The position numbers and the translations under genes are program-made. A stretch of DNA of 64,000 bases from Brachypodius melanocephalos (taxonomy: Eukaryota > Chordata > Aves > Passeriformes > Pycnonotidae): the NCBI GenBank assembly GCA_013398615.1, contig VZSR01003807.1, positions 39,299,288 to 39,363,287 of the forward strand, in the 5' to 3' direction. Numbering within the stretch: the first letter of the stretch is position 1; the number at the start of each line of letters is the position of its first letter. A model generated the notes under the pieces. That model worked only from the letters and a program-made list of their open reading frames with translations, had not been told where the DNA came from and did no database searches. Positions 41,082 to 50,521 of this stretch are shown one piece after another.

Positions 41082-41797
41082 GGAGGAGCATCAAATCTGG
41101 AGATTATATTTCACTTCTTTATAGAGGCTAAGAATAGCATTCTGGGAATATGCATGCCATTTCCATGTACAGCAAATTTCAACACAAGCATTCTGTGCAA
41201 ACTTGACTTCTGACTAGGAATATAATGTACATTTTTAACAGCAAGGTTAATTGAGTAATAAAACATATTTTCAGTAGTAATCCAGGTAATTTCCAGCATT
41301 TATGGACTGTAATCTAGACCAAAAGGTGCCTTGACTCCATCAGGAGTCATAGTCCTGTCAGTGAAAGCACTTGGTAAAGCAGCATTTGTTTTGTAGTAGG
41401 TGAAACTCCATTATAGCTTTGACTCTGTGAAACCAATTCTGTCTGAGTGAACAGTAACCCAATTTCTGTTAGCTCATGTTCTGTATTTTCACTCTACAGT
41501 TTGCTGTTCCAAAAGCAGAACAGCTTGTTTAAATCTGAAATGATGAGTTTCTCCAATTCCCCTGAATAAAAGGCGGAATGCTGAAATCCACTGGAGTATT
41601 CCCATGTGAGCTTAATGCATTGTATGGTAAACAAAACAGGAAAAAGTAATATCAGCATAAAATCTACATGTCAGGAGCAAATGGGGTTGCATGAATGCAT
41701 GAGTCATGAAACATTGCAGGGGTGTCTTTCTATGGGGATAGAAATACTGAAGCTTTAAACTCTCCTACATACCAGCGAAAAATGTAGCCTCTTAAAA

Positions 41798-41846
41798 GAA
41801 ACAAAACAAAACAAAGCAATTAAAAAAAAAAAAAAAAAAAAAAAAA
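41798..41846. repeat. AAAAC microsatellite and 25-A run
   Basis: Several AAAAC pentamers are followed by an uninterrupted run of 25 A at 41822-41846. It could be the tail of a retrotransposed copy, but the left flank shows no recognisable parent. Simple slippage is equally likely. Confidence 0.7.
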
Positions 41847-44800
41847 GGGAAAAGTCAAATTCTTGACTTCCATGACTAGGAATACCTAAGATCTTGCCTA
41901 GCTCATTTTTATCACATTTCGATCCCAAGGGCCAAAGGGCCAACATGGGCAAAATCACAACAATATCTGGGTGTAAAACATAACTGAACATGAGAGCATG
42001 GCTATTTTTTATGGAGGTAACCTAGAGAAAAAGTGACCACACCACCCTGTGCTTTGCAGACTGGGATGGCTGCCAGCCTGGCATGGAGGAGATGAGAGGC
42101 TTCCTGTTCTGCTTCAGCACCAGCTCTGAAAAATCCTGCTCAAGAGCAAATGCTGATGGGTTTGTCTAATACATGTTACTGCAATGTACTGGTGTATTCA
42201 GGCTGTGAATTTCCTAGACGAGGCAGGAATAGGTATTTTGATAGATGAACCTTTTGGTGCCTTGATCTCTTGACTTGGCCAGTGGTTGTTGAAGCAATGC
42301 ACGTGTTGAATGCTACTATTTCATTTAACACACTCTCAGCAGCATTGCAAAAAGCCACTGGCAGGCCCATCAGAAAATTCTGATAATTTGGCCTTCTTCA
42401 AACTGCACCTTTTCAAAACATCACAGCATTTAGTCCAAACATTGACTTTTTTCCCAGGATGAGTAAAACATCTTTCCAGTAAAATCTGGCAGAAGGAAAA
42501 TAAAACTAATAAAAGAGTAGTACTTTGAAAGCACAAAGATTTCTTTTATTTATCTTTGAAAGATCATTTTCTAGTATCTCTGGTTTTCATTTTATTCAAA
42601 GAACATTGGTATTGACTACTCCAGCCGTCAATGATAATTCTAGTACTGATTCCTAGTATTGATTATTCCATCACAAAATGTTAAACATGGAAATAAATTT
42701 TGGAAATAAATCATTGTGAATTATAGAATATCAAGGTATCAGAAGACTACTTTGTGCATGCATGCAAGCAAGAGAAAGACAAAGCCCTCGAAAAAAAAAT
42801 TAAATTAGATTTGAATACTTTTGTGAGAAAAATCCAAACCCACAAAACAACAAGAAAACCCCACCAAAAACAGACTTTGAGCTCTGCTTCCACACCCATG
42901 CTCAAACTTTGCTCAGACTAGTAATGAGGAAAGATATGAATCAAACAAAATTTGGAATGGATTGCAAGTGTGTCTGGTATATATAAGACCTTAAGAGTCT
43001 ATTCTGAAGGTACTTTATTTTGTGCTATTGCCAATAACAGTACTAGTCCTTTTGGTACCACAGGGTATTTCTAGCAAGTCTCCATTTACTGTTTTCATGG
43101 AACTAATTTTTGGATTGTGTATGTGTAGTGCAAGGGTGAGGCTGGGCTCTGTTCGAATCTGATGACTTTGTGTTAGTTCCCAGGATGTCCCAACTAAATC
43201 AAGTTCTCTGAACGTTTGTCCTGTTGGCTGATGGCTCCTTGAGCTCTGCCCACTCTCTGGTCTGGGGCAGCAAGCAGCAGAGAAGAGCCATAGTACACTC
43301 AGCACTCCGGTGGGTTTCCCAGCCGAGCAGCGGGGGACTGTGGATGGAGCCGGCAGCTGCCCGGAACACTTGCCAGCAGCTGCACACGGGGTAATGAGGA
43401 TGGAGGGAAATGGGTACAGCAGCCTGCATTCTCCAGAAATTTGGCATCTGGAGCTGAGTTGATACATTCACATGCTAGCTGGGTGGAGAACAACTATGAA
43501 TATTCTTCAGTCCTATAGCTGCTGTTTCTAGCAAGATAATTGTGTAGCAACACAGTGAACGACATAAAGAACTTTTCCGGTGATTGCTGCCCAGCAATGT
43601 CTTTCCATCTCAACAGAGAGCAAAATTTAGGTCAAGATCTCATTTTTAGTGTTTTAGTTGCCGTTGGCCTCTGTATGAGATAGGGCAAGCCAGCTGTGCT
43701 AAGGCAGTTTTGAGCAGAGACAGAAAGAGCAGCTGTGCCAGGCCTGGGTGGGAAGAACAGAGCTGCTGTATCCCTGTGTAAGTGCCAGCATTCCCACTGC
43801 ATCCAGGGCTGCCGAGGGGCCCCAGGGCTCCCCTTGCACAGCCTGTGCATCCACACTTGACACACTGAACATTCAGCCACATGGAAATTGTGGCTCTCAA
43901 TGTCCTTCTTGCTACAGACTACTGCTTTTTTATTATTATGATCATTTATTTGCATTTTTAACACTGTCAGAAGATGTAGGGAAAATCATCTGCTGTTTGT
44001 CTCTCCAATAGGAATAACTTCTCCTAATAGAAGGATTAGAAAAAAATAAAAAGGAGCAACAACATTACCAAACTTTTCATGACACAGTTGTGACAAAATT
44101 GTGTTGTATCTTTTTTTTTCTGAACTCCTTCTGAGGCTGTTATTTGCACTTCCTAGATTTCTTTGTTCCTGTCAAGCCAATCCAGGCTGCTGCTTTTAAT
44201 GCGTAGTAATCATAGCAGTATTGATGTTCATTAGGTTTTTAACAAAAACAAACACCTCTGTCTGAGTCAACACTAGTTTTGGACTGAAGCAGTGTTCCTG
44301 CTCAGAAGTGAATCCCCTGACTGTCTGTAGGTAACACATTGGCGGTGTTGGCAAAGCAGCTCTGTCACACAAACTCAATTCCTCTTGAAAAAAAACTAAA
44401 CTGGAAGTTTTGCTCCTGCTGGGCACCAAATGGGAGCCAATTCCTAGACTAGGAACAGACGAAGAGTCACAGTTTCTGGCTCCTTTTTTCTGCCAGAAAG
44501 AGCATGTTCCTGTTTTAGGCACCACATCTTGGGCAGAAGGGAGGCAGAACAACATTACAGTCACAGTCGATGTAGTTCAGTCAATAAAAAACTTAAATTC
44601 CTGAATTCAGCAGAGCTCACCTGGAGAGTACTCTCTGCTACGTGGCCAAGCTGAATGGAGAGTTCACATTGAGAACTTTATTAGGCAAATATACACAAAT
44701 GCATACACGAGAAACACACTTATTGCTATTAATTTTCATTTGTTCTAGAGTAGGACTGAGAGTATGGGTGAGATGAAGGGACTAATTGAAAAATATTGTG

Positions 44801-44999
44801 CGAACATACAGAAAGACATGATTCACGTCACTCATCTTGCGTTCCTACTAATTGCTTGGGCAGCACAAACAACCTGAGTGAGTAATACAAACAAAATTCT
44901 GTCAAAGAATTACTGCTCACATCGACAATTTAAAAACCTCCACCTTTTCCTTCCAAAAGTAAGTTTGTCATTAAAGGGACAGAGCGTGTTCATGAGCTG

Positions 45000-45400
45000 A
45001 ATTAATGCTTTTATTAGCAGCAGTGTTACCAGTATTAGTCATAATTAGAATAATCTCTGTAATTTATACAAATATTTCAAAATTTCTCATAATGTAATTC
45101 ACCCTAATTCAATTTCTTGCTACAATTCTTAATGATTCCTAATGATTTAAAGTGATATGGGCTTTCTTATTCAAGTAAAACAGAGGAACAAAAAATCCAT
45201 AGTGTATATTCACCCTAGGTAAAGTACTGCACTGATAGAATTATATTTTTCTTCTATTTACACAGTTTATTTAAAATATATATACAAAATACCCTTTAAC
45301 TGGTGTCCATTAATTAGGGGAAGAGAAGTGAAAAGAATTGCACATCAGTGCAAATAATTCCTAATCCACACAAAGATCATAATGATTAATATCCCTTGCA
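45000..45400. promoter_or_regulatory. Candidate enhancer, dense ATTA/TAAT cores
   Basis: At least fifteen ATTA or TAAT cores fall within about 390 bp (for example in GAATTAATGC, TTATTAGC, CATAATTAGAATAATC, CTAATTCAA, CCTAATGATT, CATTAATTAG and ATAATGATTAATA). Clustered ATTA cores are typical of homeodomain-bound enhancers. The block lies about 2.5 kb upstream of the TENT5A TATA box and looks like unique, non-transposon DNA. Because the region is AT-rich, part of the density is compositional. Function is inference. Confidence 0.25.
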
Positions 45401-45435
45401 CATTTCTGAACTGAAAAAACGTGAATGCGGTGATT

Positions 45436-45473
45436 CTGACTGGAAACGACTTCCTCTCTTCTTTCAGGTGAGT
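45436..45473 (+). other. Fused splice acceptor/donor (recursive-splice-like)
   Basis: A CTGAC branch-point-like motif (45436-45440) is followed by the pyrimidine tract TTCCTCTCTTCTTTCAG ending at 45467. A consensus donor GTGAGT follows immediately (45468-45473). A 3' splice site abutting a 5' splice site with no exon between them is the form of a recursive splice site or of the start of a cassette exon. It lies about 2.4 kb upstream of the TENT5A TATA box, so it would belong to an upstream-initiated transcript or a non-coding RNA. It could be chance. Confidence 0.3.
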
Positions 45474-46551
45474 GGCAGGTGATTTGCAGGTGCTTATACC
45501 GAGAAAGGGAGGGTGAGGGGAGGACAGGGCTTGGCTAGCCCTTTTCCTTTAGCAATGCCCAGCAGTGTAAAGGTCTTCCTTCTGACACGCATTCACCTTG
45601 TCTTTAGCAAATCAGTGTTCTCCACGATGAACTTCTGACCATTTTTCTTTATAAGTGGGTAAGCGATAGCAACTTAAGAGAGGTCAAAAGTCACACTTCA
45701 TGGAGAAATGAAACAAAATAGCATGTAAAATAGCATTAAATCCTACTGACCAGTGTAAATGCACTGATACATTCTGCAGTATTCAAAATATTGCTGAAAT
45801 TTCATTGTAACATGCTGAGAAACACAAGTTAAATGAAATGCTGGTTACTCCCAGACAAGAAATTACCTCAGTTTCTTGGAGCTGGCCTTGCTTAATACAG
45901 GATGAGCCTCCAAGTCTGATCTTTGTCCTTGCTCTAGAAATCAGTAATCCAGCTCATTGCTGATCATGATAATTTGCTTATAAATAAGGTGGTAGTTACC
46001 CTTTTTGAAAGATTAAATCATGTGCCCTAGTGAACTGTGGTTCACCTGAGTGATGCCAGTCTGGGAATGGGGTTATGTTTTAACCTCTCCGAGCTTCCTA
46101 GCTGCACAGGGAGGGCAGTGATGCCTCAGTGCTGCAGGCGGGCAGCCCCCGGGCTGGGACGGACCCCTGGGAGCCTCTGCCCTCGGCTGTCACCTGGCTG
46201 GGCCTGAGGAGCCCCGGGCGTGTCTCTGCCCTACAGGGAGGCGGGCAGTAATTGTCATTCTCCTCTCGGGATGCATGGTCAGGGTCAGGAGATGCTGTTC
46301 CTGCACCCAGGGGGAGAGTGAGGGCTCCCTGTGCCCAGCAGCAGTAGCCAGCAGCCTGGGTTCCCAGCAGCCAGTCGCAGGCTCCCCTCAATAGGCTCCC
46401 GTGCCAGCAGGCCGCTTAGTCTGAATATTTGTTTTATATAAAGGAATAAGCTGGCAAACCCTATTCGATATGCTGGCAGATGTACAACGTTCTGCTTCTG
46501 CTGTTAAGCTGCAGTCACTTGCGCATTCGGATTTTAAAAGCTTCCTACTTT

Positions 46552-46651
46552 NNNNNNNNNNNNNNNNNNNNNNNNNNNNNNNNNNNNNNNNNNNNNNNNN
46601 NNNNNNNNNNNNNNNNNNNNNNNNNNNNNNNNNNNNNNNNNNNNNNNNNNN
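46552..46651. other. Assembly gap of exactly 100 N
   Basis: A run of 100 N, the conventional length for a gap of unknown size. The left flank is ordinary AT/GC-mixed sequence ending in AGCTTCCTACTTT. The right flank starts with CCCCCC and is immediately very GC-rich. This suggests sequencing or assembly dropout of GC-rich promoter-proximal DNA. Open frames that cross it are meaningless. Confidence 0.99.
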
Positions 46652-47064
46652 CCCCCCTTTTCGGCGAAGGGCTCGGTTGAGGGAGCCGCGCGTCACTCCG
46701 CCGCGCACCCCCCTTAGCCCCTCCTGCCGCGCGTCACAGAGCTGCGAGCGGTGACGCAACACCGTCCATGACCCTCCCCGTGTCCCCCAGCACTGCATCC
46801 TTCCGCGCAACTCGCTGTCTGCAGCGCGCTGGCGTGCGCGGTGTGCGCACTGGGGCGGTGGCGGCCCCGGGCGCTGCTGCGTGCATCGGGTGTGTGCCCT
46901 TAGTGTGTTTTAAATAGTATGTATATGTTCTCAATAATATCTGTCTTGAAATAGTATCGATATGCATATGGTATCTATATGTATTTTAAATAATAGCTAT
47001 ATGTATGTGTATGTACGTAACAGGTGAAAAACAAGCAGATGCATTCATCGGTATTGAAAAGAAA

Positions 47065-47097
47065 ATGCAAATAAAATATATGGGTATGTTTATATAA
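47065..47097 (+). promoter_or_regulatory. Octamer plus TATA pair, possible alternative promoter
   Basis: A perfect octamer ATGCAAAT (47065-47072) is followed 18 bp later by TATATAA (47091-47097). Octamer upstream of TATA is the arrangement of POU-factor-driven core promoters. A start site would be expected around 47120, roughly 750 bp upstream of the main predicted start. The surrounding DNA is AT-rich, so chance occurrence is possible, and no downstream exon can be proved. Confidence 0.3.
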
Positions 47098-47838
47098 CAT
47101 GCTTCTCTTTCCACATCATTTTTACGGCTCTGCGGCTACCCAAGTTGTACTCTATAGGCAGGACGCTCCTCTGGAAGGCAGCGGCTCCTCCGTGGTCTTC
47201 GAGGTGTCTTTTTGCTCCCCTCGCCGGCGAGGAGGGCGGGCGGGCACCGGGGAAGGGGCCGGGCCGGGGCCGGGCAGGAACGGCCTGATGCCGCTGCGCT
47301 GCCGCAGGCGGCTCTGGAAATCTCGGTCAGGAGCCGAGCAGCGCAAACCACACGGCCCGGGATCCTCGGCATCTGCTTGGAGAGGGTCCCTTGCCAAATT
47401 CCGTCGCTCTGGTATGAAGTTTGGCTGAGCCTGGGATGACCGGGAATGTCGGCGGGGTGGGGGGAGTAAAAAGGCAGAGAAAAAAAAAAACCTGGGAATG
47501 AATGGCAGCGCGGAGCTGGGTGCCCCTGGGCGCGCATCTAGGCACGGCAGGAGCGGGAGGGGCCGCGCTCCGCTCGGGGCAGGGAACGCTGCTGCACTTG
47601 TTGCCTCCCCGGAGCCGTGCGGGGGAGGCAGCGCTGCGCTGCGCGGGTCTCCCAGCGCGGGGCGGTGCGGGGCGGCCGCGCTGGGCGCTCCGCCGGCGCT
47701 GAGGGGCGGGCGGGAGGGCGGCCCGCGGGTGCGCGGGGTGTGGGCGGGCCGGGGGCACCGCCGAGGCCGGCCATGCAGATACAGGGGGCGGGACGCGGGC
47801 GCCGTGACTCGGAGCCCCGGAAGCGCGGAGAAACCCTG

Positions 47839-47846
47839 TATAAAAA
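47839..47846 (+). promoter_or_regulatory. TENT5A TATA box
   Basis: TATAAAAA sits in otherwise GC-rich DNA, with GC boxes 45-135 bp upstream. Transcription would be expected to start about 30 bp downstream, near 47868-47874 in the CCAGAACTAC context. A TATA box within a CpG island is typical of inducible, tissue-restricted genes. The precise start is inferred. Confidence 0.7.
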
Positions 47847-47915
47847 CTACTGGAGACCTTTCCCGGCCAGAACTACGAAAGCTCCGGAGACGGCGGCAGC
47901 CTGCGGCGGCAGCGA

Positions 47916-47981
47916 GCGGGGCGGCCTCTTGGGCGGTGCGGGGCGGCCTCTCTGTCGGCGCGGGGCGGCCTCTGCCCCGGC
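47916..47981 (+). repeat. Three 22-bp tandem repeats in the TENT5A leader
   Basis: The core GCGGGGCGGCCTCT recurs exactly at 47916, 47938 and 47960, giving three 22-bp units that differ only in their last eight bases. The array lies about 45 bp downstream of the predicted start, inside leader exon 1. It is GC-rich enough to fold stably in RNA, and each unit also contains a GC-box-like core. Copy number may vary between individuals or species. Confidence 0.85.
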
Positions 47982-48125
47982 GGGAGCGCGGAGAGCGGCG
48001 CAGGCAGCGGCGCTGCAGGTCGGGCACCTTCCCTTATCCTGCAGCACCACCTGGCTCCGTGGGGCTTTTTCTCCCCCCACCCCCCATTTCATTTATTTAT
48101 TTATTTATTTTAATCTAATCAGTAG

Positions 48126-48232
48126 GTGCGTCCCCCCGTTTCCCCGCTAAAAGGGACGGCCACAGGGGAGCGGAGCTCGGGCGCCGGCTGCACGCAGCTG
48201 CTGACCGCTGGCTTTTCCTCCTGTTTTGCCAG
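48126..48232 (+). other. Probable intron in the TENT5A 5' leader
   Basis: The right end is a strong acceptor: CTGAC branch motif at 48201-48205, then the pyrimidine tract GCTTTTCCTCCTGTTTTGCCAG ending at 48232. The best donor in reach is TAG|GTGCGT with GT at 48126, giving a 107-bp intron. A weaker alternative donor, CAG|GTCGGG with GT at 48019, would give 214 bp. Exon 2 would start at 48233 and include the start codon. An in-frame stop (48123-48125) closes the unspliced frame upstream. The acceptor is well supported; the donor choice is inferred. Confidence 0.55.
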
Positions 48233-48317
48233 GCGCGGAGAGAGAGAGGCCCCGGGGGGCCGGCGGGGAGCCGGAGCCGTGCCTGGATCCAGCCCGGGGA
48301 GGCGGCGGCCGCTCACC

Positions 48318-48740
48318 ATGGCAGACGATGAGAAGGCCAGCGGGAGTTCCGCGGACGGCGGCGAGAGCGCGCAGTGCAATGTGCTGAGCTGGGAGCAAGT
48401 GCAGCGTCTGGACCGCATCCTCAGCGAAACCATCCCCATCCACGGCCGCGGTAACTTCCCCACGCTGGCCATGCAGCCTCGCCAGATCGTCAAGGTGGTG
48501 CGGAGCCGGCTGGAAGAGAAGGGCATCGGCCTGCGAGACGTGAGGCTGAACGGCTCGGCCGCCAGCCACGTCCTCCACCAGGACAGCGGCCTGGGCTACA
48601 AGGACTTGGACCTCATCTTCTGCGCCGACCTCAAAGGAGAAGCCGAATTTCAGACTGTGAAGGACGTGGTCTTGGACTGCCTCTTGGATTTCTTACCCGA
48701 GGGGGTGAATAAGGAGAAGATCACGCCTCTCACACTCAAG
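48318..48740 (+). CDS. TENT5A: TENT5A coding exon A (residues 1-141)
   Basis: This exon encodes an acidic, Ser/Gly-rich N-terminal tail (residues about 1-20, ending GESAQC), then the conserved NVLSWEQVQRLD start of the nucleotidyltransferase domain and IPIHGRGNFPTL. It also carries the substrate/metal-binding segment with the NGS motif and the DLD aspartates, and ends in EGVNKEKITPLTLK. It ends AAG|GTAAAC with the intron in phase 0. The tail has no counterpart of the GDFGG repeats of human TENT5A, which precede the same conserved block. Base composition is strongly GC-rich, in contrast with exon B. Confidence 0.96.
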
Positions 48741-50521
48741 GTAAACATGCCCTCTGCCCAGACGTCCGAAGCCGGCAGGTGTGAGCTCCTGCCTGCGGGG
48801 AGTGGGCGCCTTTCCCCTTGGGATGGAGTGCTGCGCTCAGGGACGCAGCTCCCCCTCACACCCCCGCGACCCACGGGAACCCCGAGCGATTTATTCACCC
48901 CACGCTTAAAACCGAGGAGGAGTTTATAGTGAAGCGCCCTGACCGGGTTTTTCGGGATTAATTAGCTCTTTCTCCCTCCCGGTTGATTTGCTGGGAGCGT
49001 TGTTTTACCTGGGGCGTGTGCCAAGCGCTGCACATCTCTCTCCCAGCTCGGCTCGGCGGCAGCTCGGTGTGCCGGCCCTGGTTCCCGGGTGCATGGGGAG
49101 CGTAGATGGATTTAACATCTGCAAGAAGGAAACCCAGTCTGCAAGGCATGCTTCCAGGTGTGCTAAGTGCCCCAGTGGGGAGGCATATTCCCTCTTCTAG
49201 AAGACACTTTGCTTGAGTCGATTAGGCTGAATCCAAATCCTTTCAGATTTTTAGAAGGATTTTTTTTTTAAATATGGAACTGATTTATGGAACCTGCACT
49301 GGTAGGATTGAGGCAAATGAACATTTGCTAACTTGTTTTTTGGGAAGTACAGAGAGACGTGAAAACCAATAAATAAGATTTCTTATCAGATTGTAGTAGT
49401 GACCTTCTGCATATGGGTGCAGGCATATTTGGCCGGTCTGCCATGGACTTAGTCTCTAGATGTATTTAGAAGTGACTGAACAAAGTAGTGTTGCTATATG
49501 TTTCCCTTATGTGACACAGTCCCAGCAGAGCACCCTTCCCTGTCATACCCTTGCAGTGATAGCATTTTGAGCTCTCACATTAAGCACTTAGTCTCTGCTT
49601 TGTATCTGCAGGCTGCATGAAATCTTTTATGAAATGCAGGTATTGGGGCAGGGGGGGCTTGGGAGGGGTGAACAGATGCAGTGAAAGAGAAATTTTTTGG
49701 ATCTTTGTCTTGATTTGCTGATTTTGTCTTTCTGATTATAGGAGGCTTATGTGCAGAAAATGGTAAAAGTATGCAATGATTCAGACCGATGGAGTCTTAT
49801 CTCCCTGTCCAACAACAGTGGCAAAAATGTGGAGCTGAAATTTGTGGACTCTCTGAGGCGGCAGTTTGAATTCAGCGTCGATTCCTTTCAAATCAAGCTG
49901 GACTCCCTGCTGCTTTTTTATGAGTGCTCAGAGAATCTAATGACTGAAACTTTTCACCCAACTATCATTGGTGAGAGCGTTTATGGGGATTTCCAGGAAG
50001 CCTTTGATCACCTCTGCAACAAGATAATTGCCACCAGAAACCCAGAAGAAATCAGAGGAGGTGGTCTTCTGAAGTACTGCAACCTTTTGGTAAGGGGCTT
50101 TAGGGCAGCCTCTGAATCTGAGATTAAGTCCCTGCAGAGATACATGTGTTCGAGGTTTTTCATTGACTTCTCAGACATTGGCGAACAGCAGAGAAAGCTG
50201 GAGTCCTACTTGCAGAACCACTTTGTGGGATTAGAAGACCGCAAGTATGACTATCTCATGACCCTTCACGGTGTGGTGAATGAGAGCACAGTGTGCCTGA
50301 TGGGACATGAGAGGAGACAGACTCTGAATCTGATCACCATGCTGGCCATCCGGGTCCTAGCCGAGCAAAATATCATCCCCAACGTGGCCAATGTCACCTG
50401 CTATTACCAGCCAGCCCCCTACGTAGCAGATGCCAACTTCAGCAATTACTATATTGCCCAGGTGCAGACGGTGTTCCCTTGCCAGCAGCACACATACTCT
50501 ACTTGGCTGCCCTGTAATTAA
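48318..50521 (+). CDS. TENT5A: TENT5A, non-canonical poly(A) polymerase (FAM46A), join of two exons
   Basis: The coding sequence is the join of 48318-48740 and 49742-50521, 400 codons plus TAA. TENT5 proteins are cytoplasmic nucleotidyltransferases that lengthen poly(A) tails of selected mRNAs, notably those of secreted proteins. TENT5A is linked to collagen mRNA in bone, and human loss causes a form of osteogenesis imperfecta. I assign the A paralogue from HVLHQDSGLGYKDLDLIF, FQTVKDVVLDCLLDF and the C-terminus STWLPCN, which fit TENT5A better than TENT5B, C or D. The active site is visible: NGS at residues 78-80, Asp96 and Asp98 in KDLDLIF, and the probable third acid Glu172 in NVELKF. The ATG has A at -3 and G at +4 and is the first in-frame ATG after a stop. 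At 400 aa it is about 40 residues shorter than the human protein because the N-terminal Gly-rich repeat is absent. No frameshift or internal stop is present. Confidence 0.97.
48741..49741 (+). other. TENT5A coding intron (1,001 bp, phase 0)
   Basis: The donor is GTAAAC directly after the Lys141 codon. The acceptor is a long pyrimidine tract with TTTCTGATTATAG before the Glu142 codon, and a TGCTGAT-type branch motif lies about 25 bp upstream of it. The first 200 bp are still GC-rich (the end of the CpG island) and the remainder is AT-rich. Reading on through the donor meets a stop at about 48927. I see no embedded gene or transposon. Confidence 0.95.
49742..50521 (+). CDS. TENT5A: TENT5A coding exon B (residues 142-400)
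   Basis: The exon opens EAYVQKMVKVCNDSDRWSL and continues with the third catalytic carboxylate (Glu172 in VELKFVDS) and FEFSVDSFQIKLDSLL. The C-terminal helical half of the fold follows, with IIGESVYGDFQEAFDHL, RNPEEIRGGGLLKYCNLLVR, YMCSRFFIDF and GHERRQTLNLI. It terminates in TYSTWLPCN and TAA. All of this is nearly identical to mammalian TENT5A as I remember it, so the gene is under strong constraint and intact. The reading frame begins in phase 0 at the acceptor; the upstream GAG-GCT-TAT codons belong to the exon even though no ATG is present there. Confidence 0.97.
   Translation, partial: EAYVQKMVKVCNDSDRWSLISLSNNSGKNVELKFVDSLRRQFEFSVDSFQIKLDSLLLFYECSENLMTETFHPTIIGESVYGDFQEAFDHLCNKIIATRNPEEIRGGGLLKYCNLLVRGFRAASESEIKSLQRYMCSRFFIDFSDIGEQQRKLESYLQNHFVGLEDRKYDYLMTLHGVVNESTVCLMGHERRQTLNLITMLAIRVLAEQNIIPNVANVTCYYQPAPYVADANFSNYYIAQVQTVFPCQQHTYSTWLPCN

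Larger units (their letters stand above)
32337..44999. other. Intergenic DNA, no gene recognised
   Basis: Mostly AT-rich unique DNA. It contains A-rich runs (18 A at 40120-40137; 25 A at 41822-41846 preceded by AAAAC-type repeats), a short AG tract near 40527-40542 and a CpG-enriched patch at 37.37-37.65 kb. The longer open frames (33032-33535 minus, 167 codons; 43015-43467 minus, 150 codons; 40000-40428 minus, 142 codons) have low-complexity or random composition. Confidence 0.5.
46652..48950. promoter_or_regulatory. CpG island at the TENT5A 5' end
   Basis: GC and CpG content rise abruptly after the gap and stay high through the promoter, leader and coding exon A, then fall inside the intron. 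GC boxes of the form GGGGCGGGC (47703-47711) and GGGGCGGGAC (47785-47794) lie upstream of the TATA box. An AT-rich interlude (about 46905-47100) interrupts the island. Long open frames on both strands (for example 47152-48027 minus, 291 codons) arise because stop codons are rare in GC-rich DNA and are not genes. The true left edge of the island is hidden by the gap. Confidence 0.85.

Noticed and set aside
41822..41846. Poly(A) run as the tail of a processed pseudogene
   Set aside because: No parent-like coding sequence or target duplication is visible next to it.
43015..43467. 150-codon minus-strand open frame
   Set aside because: Lies in a modestly GC-rich patch and encodes a Ser/Pro/Cys-rich peptide with no recognisable domain.
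46388..46810. Open frames crossing the N run
   Set aside because: They exist only because N codons are not counted as stops.
47152..48027. 291-codon minus-strand open frame and several long companions in the CpG island
   Set aside because: Composition is Pro/Arg/Ala-rich as expected of random GC-rich DNA. It overlaps the TENT5A promoter and leader, and no domain is visible.
48126..48317. In-frame N-terminal extension of TENT5A upstream of the ATG
   Set aside because: The frame is open only back to a TAG at 48123, contains no ATG, and is probably split by the leader intron.
48741..48926. Read-through of coding exon A past its donor site
   Set aside because: The donor is a good GTAAAC, family similarity stops exactly there, and exon B resumes it in phase.
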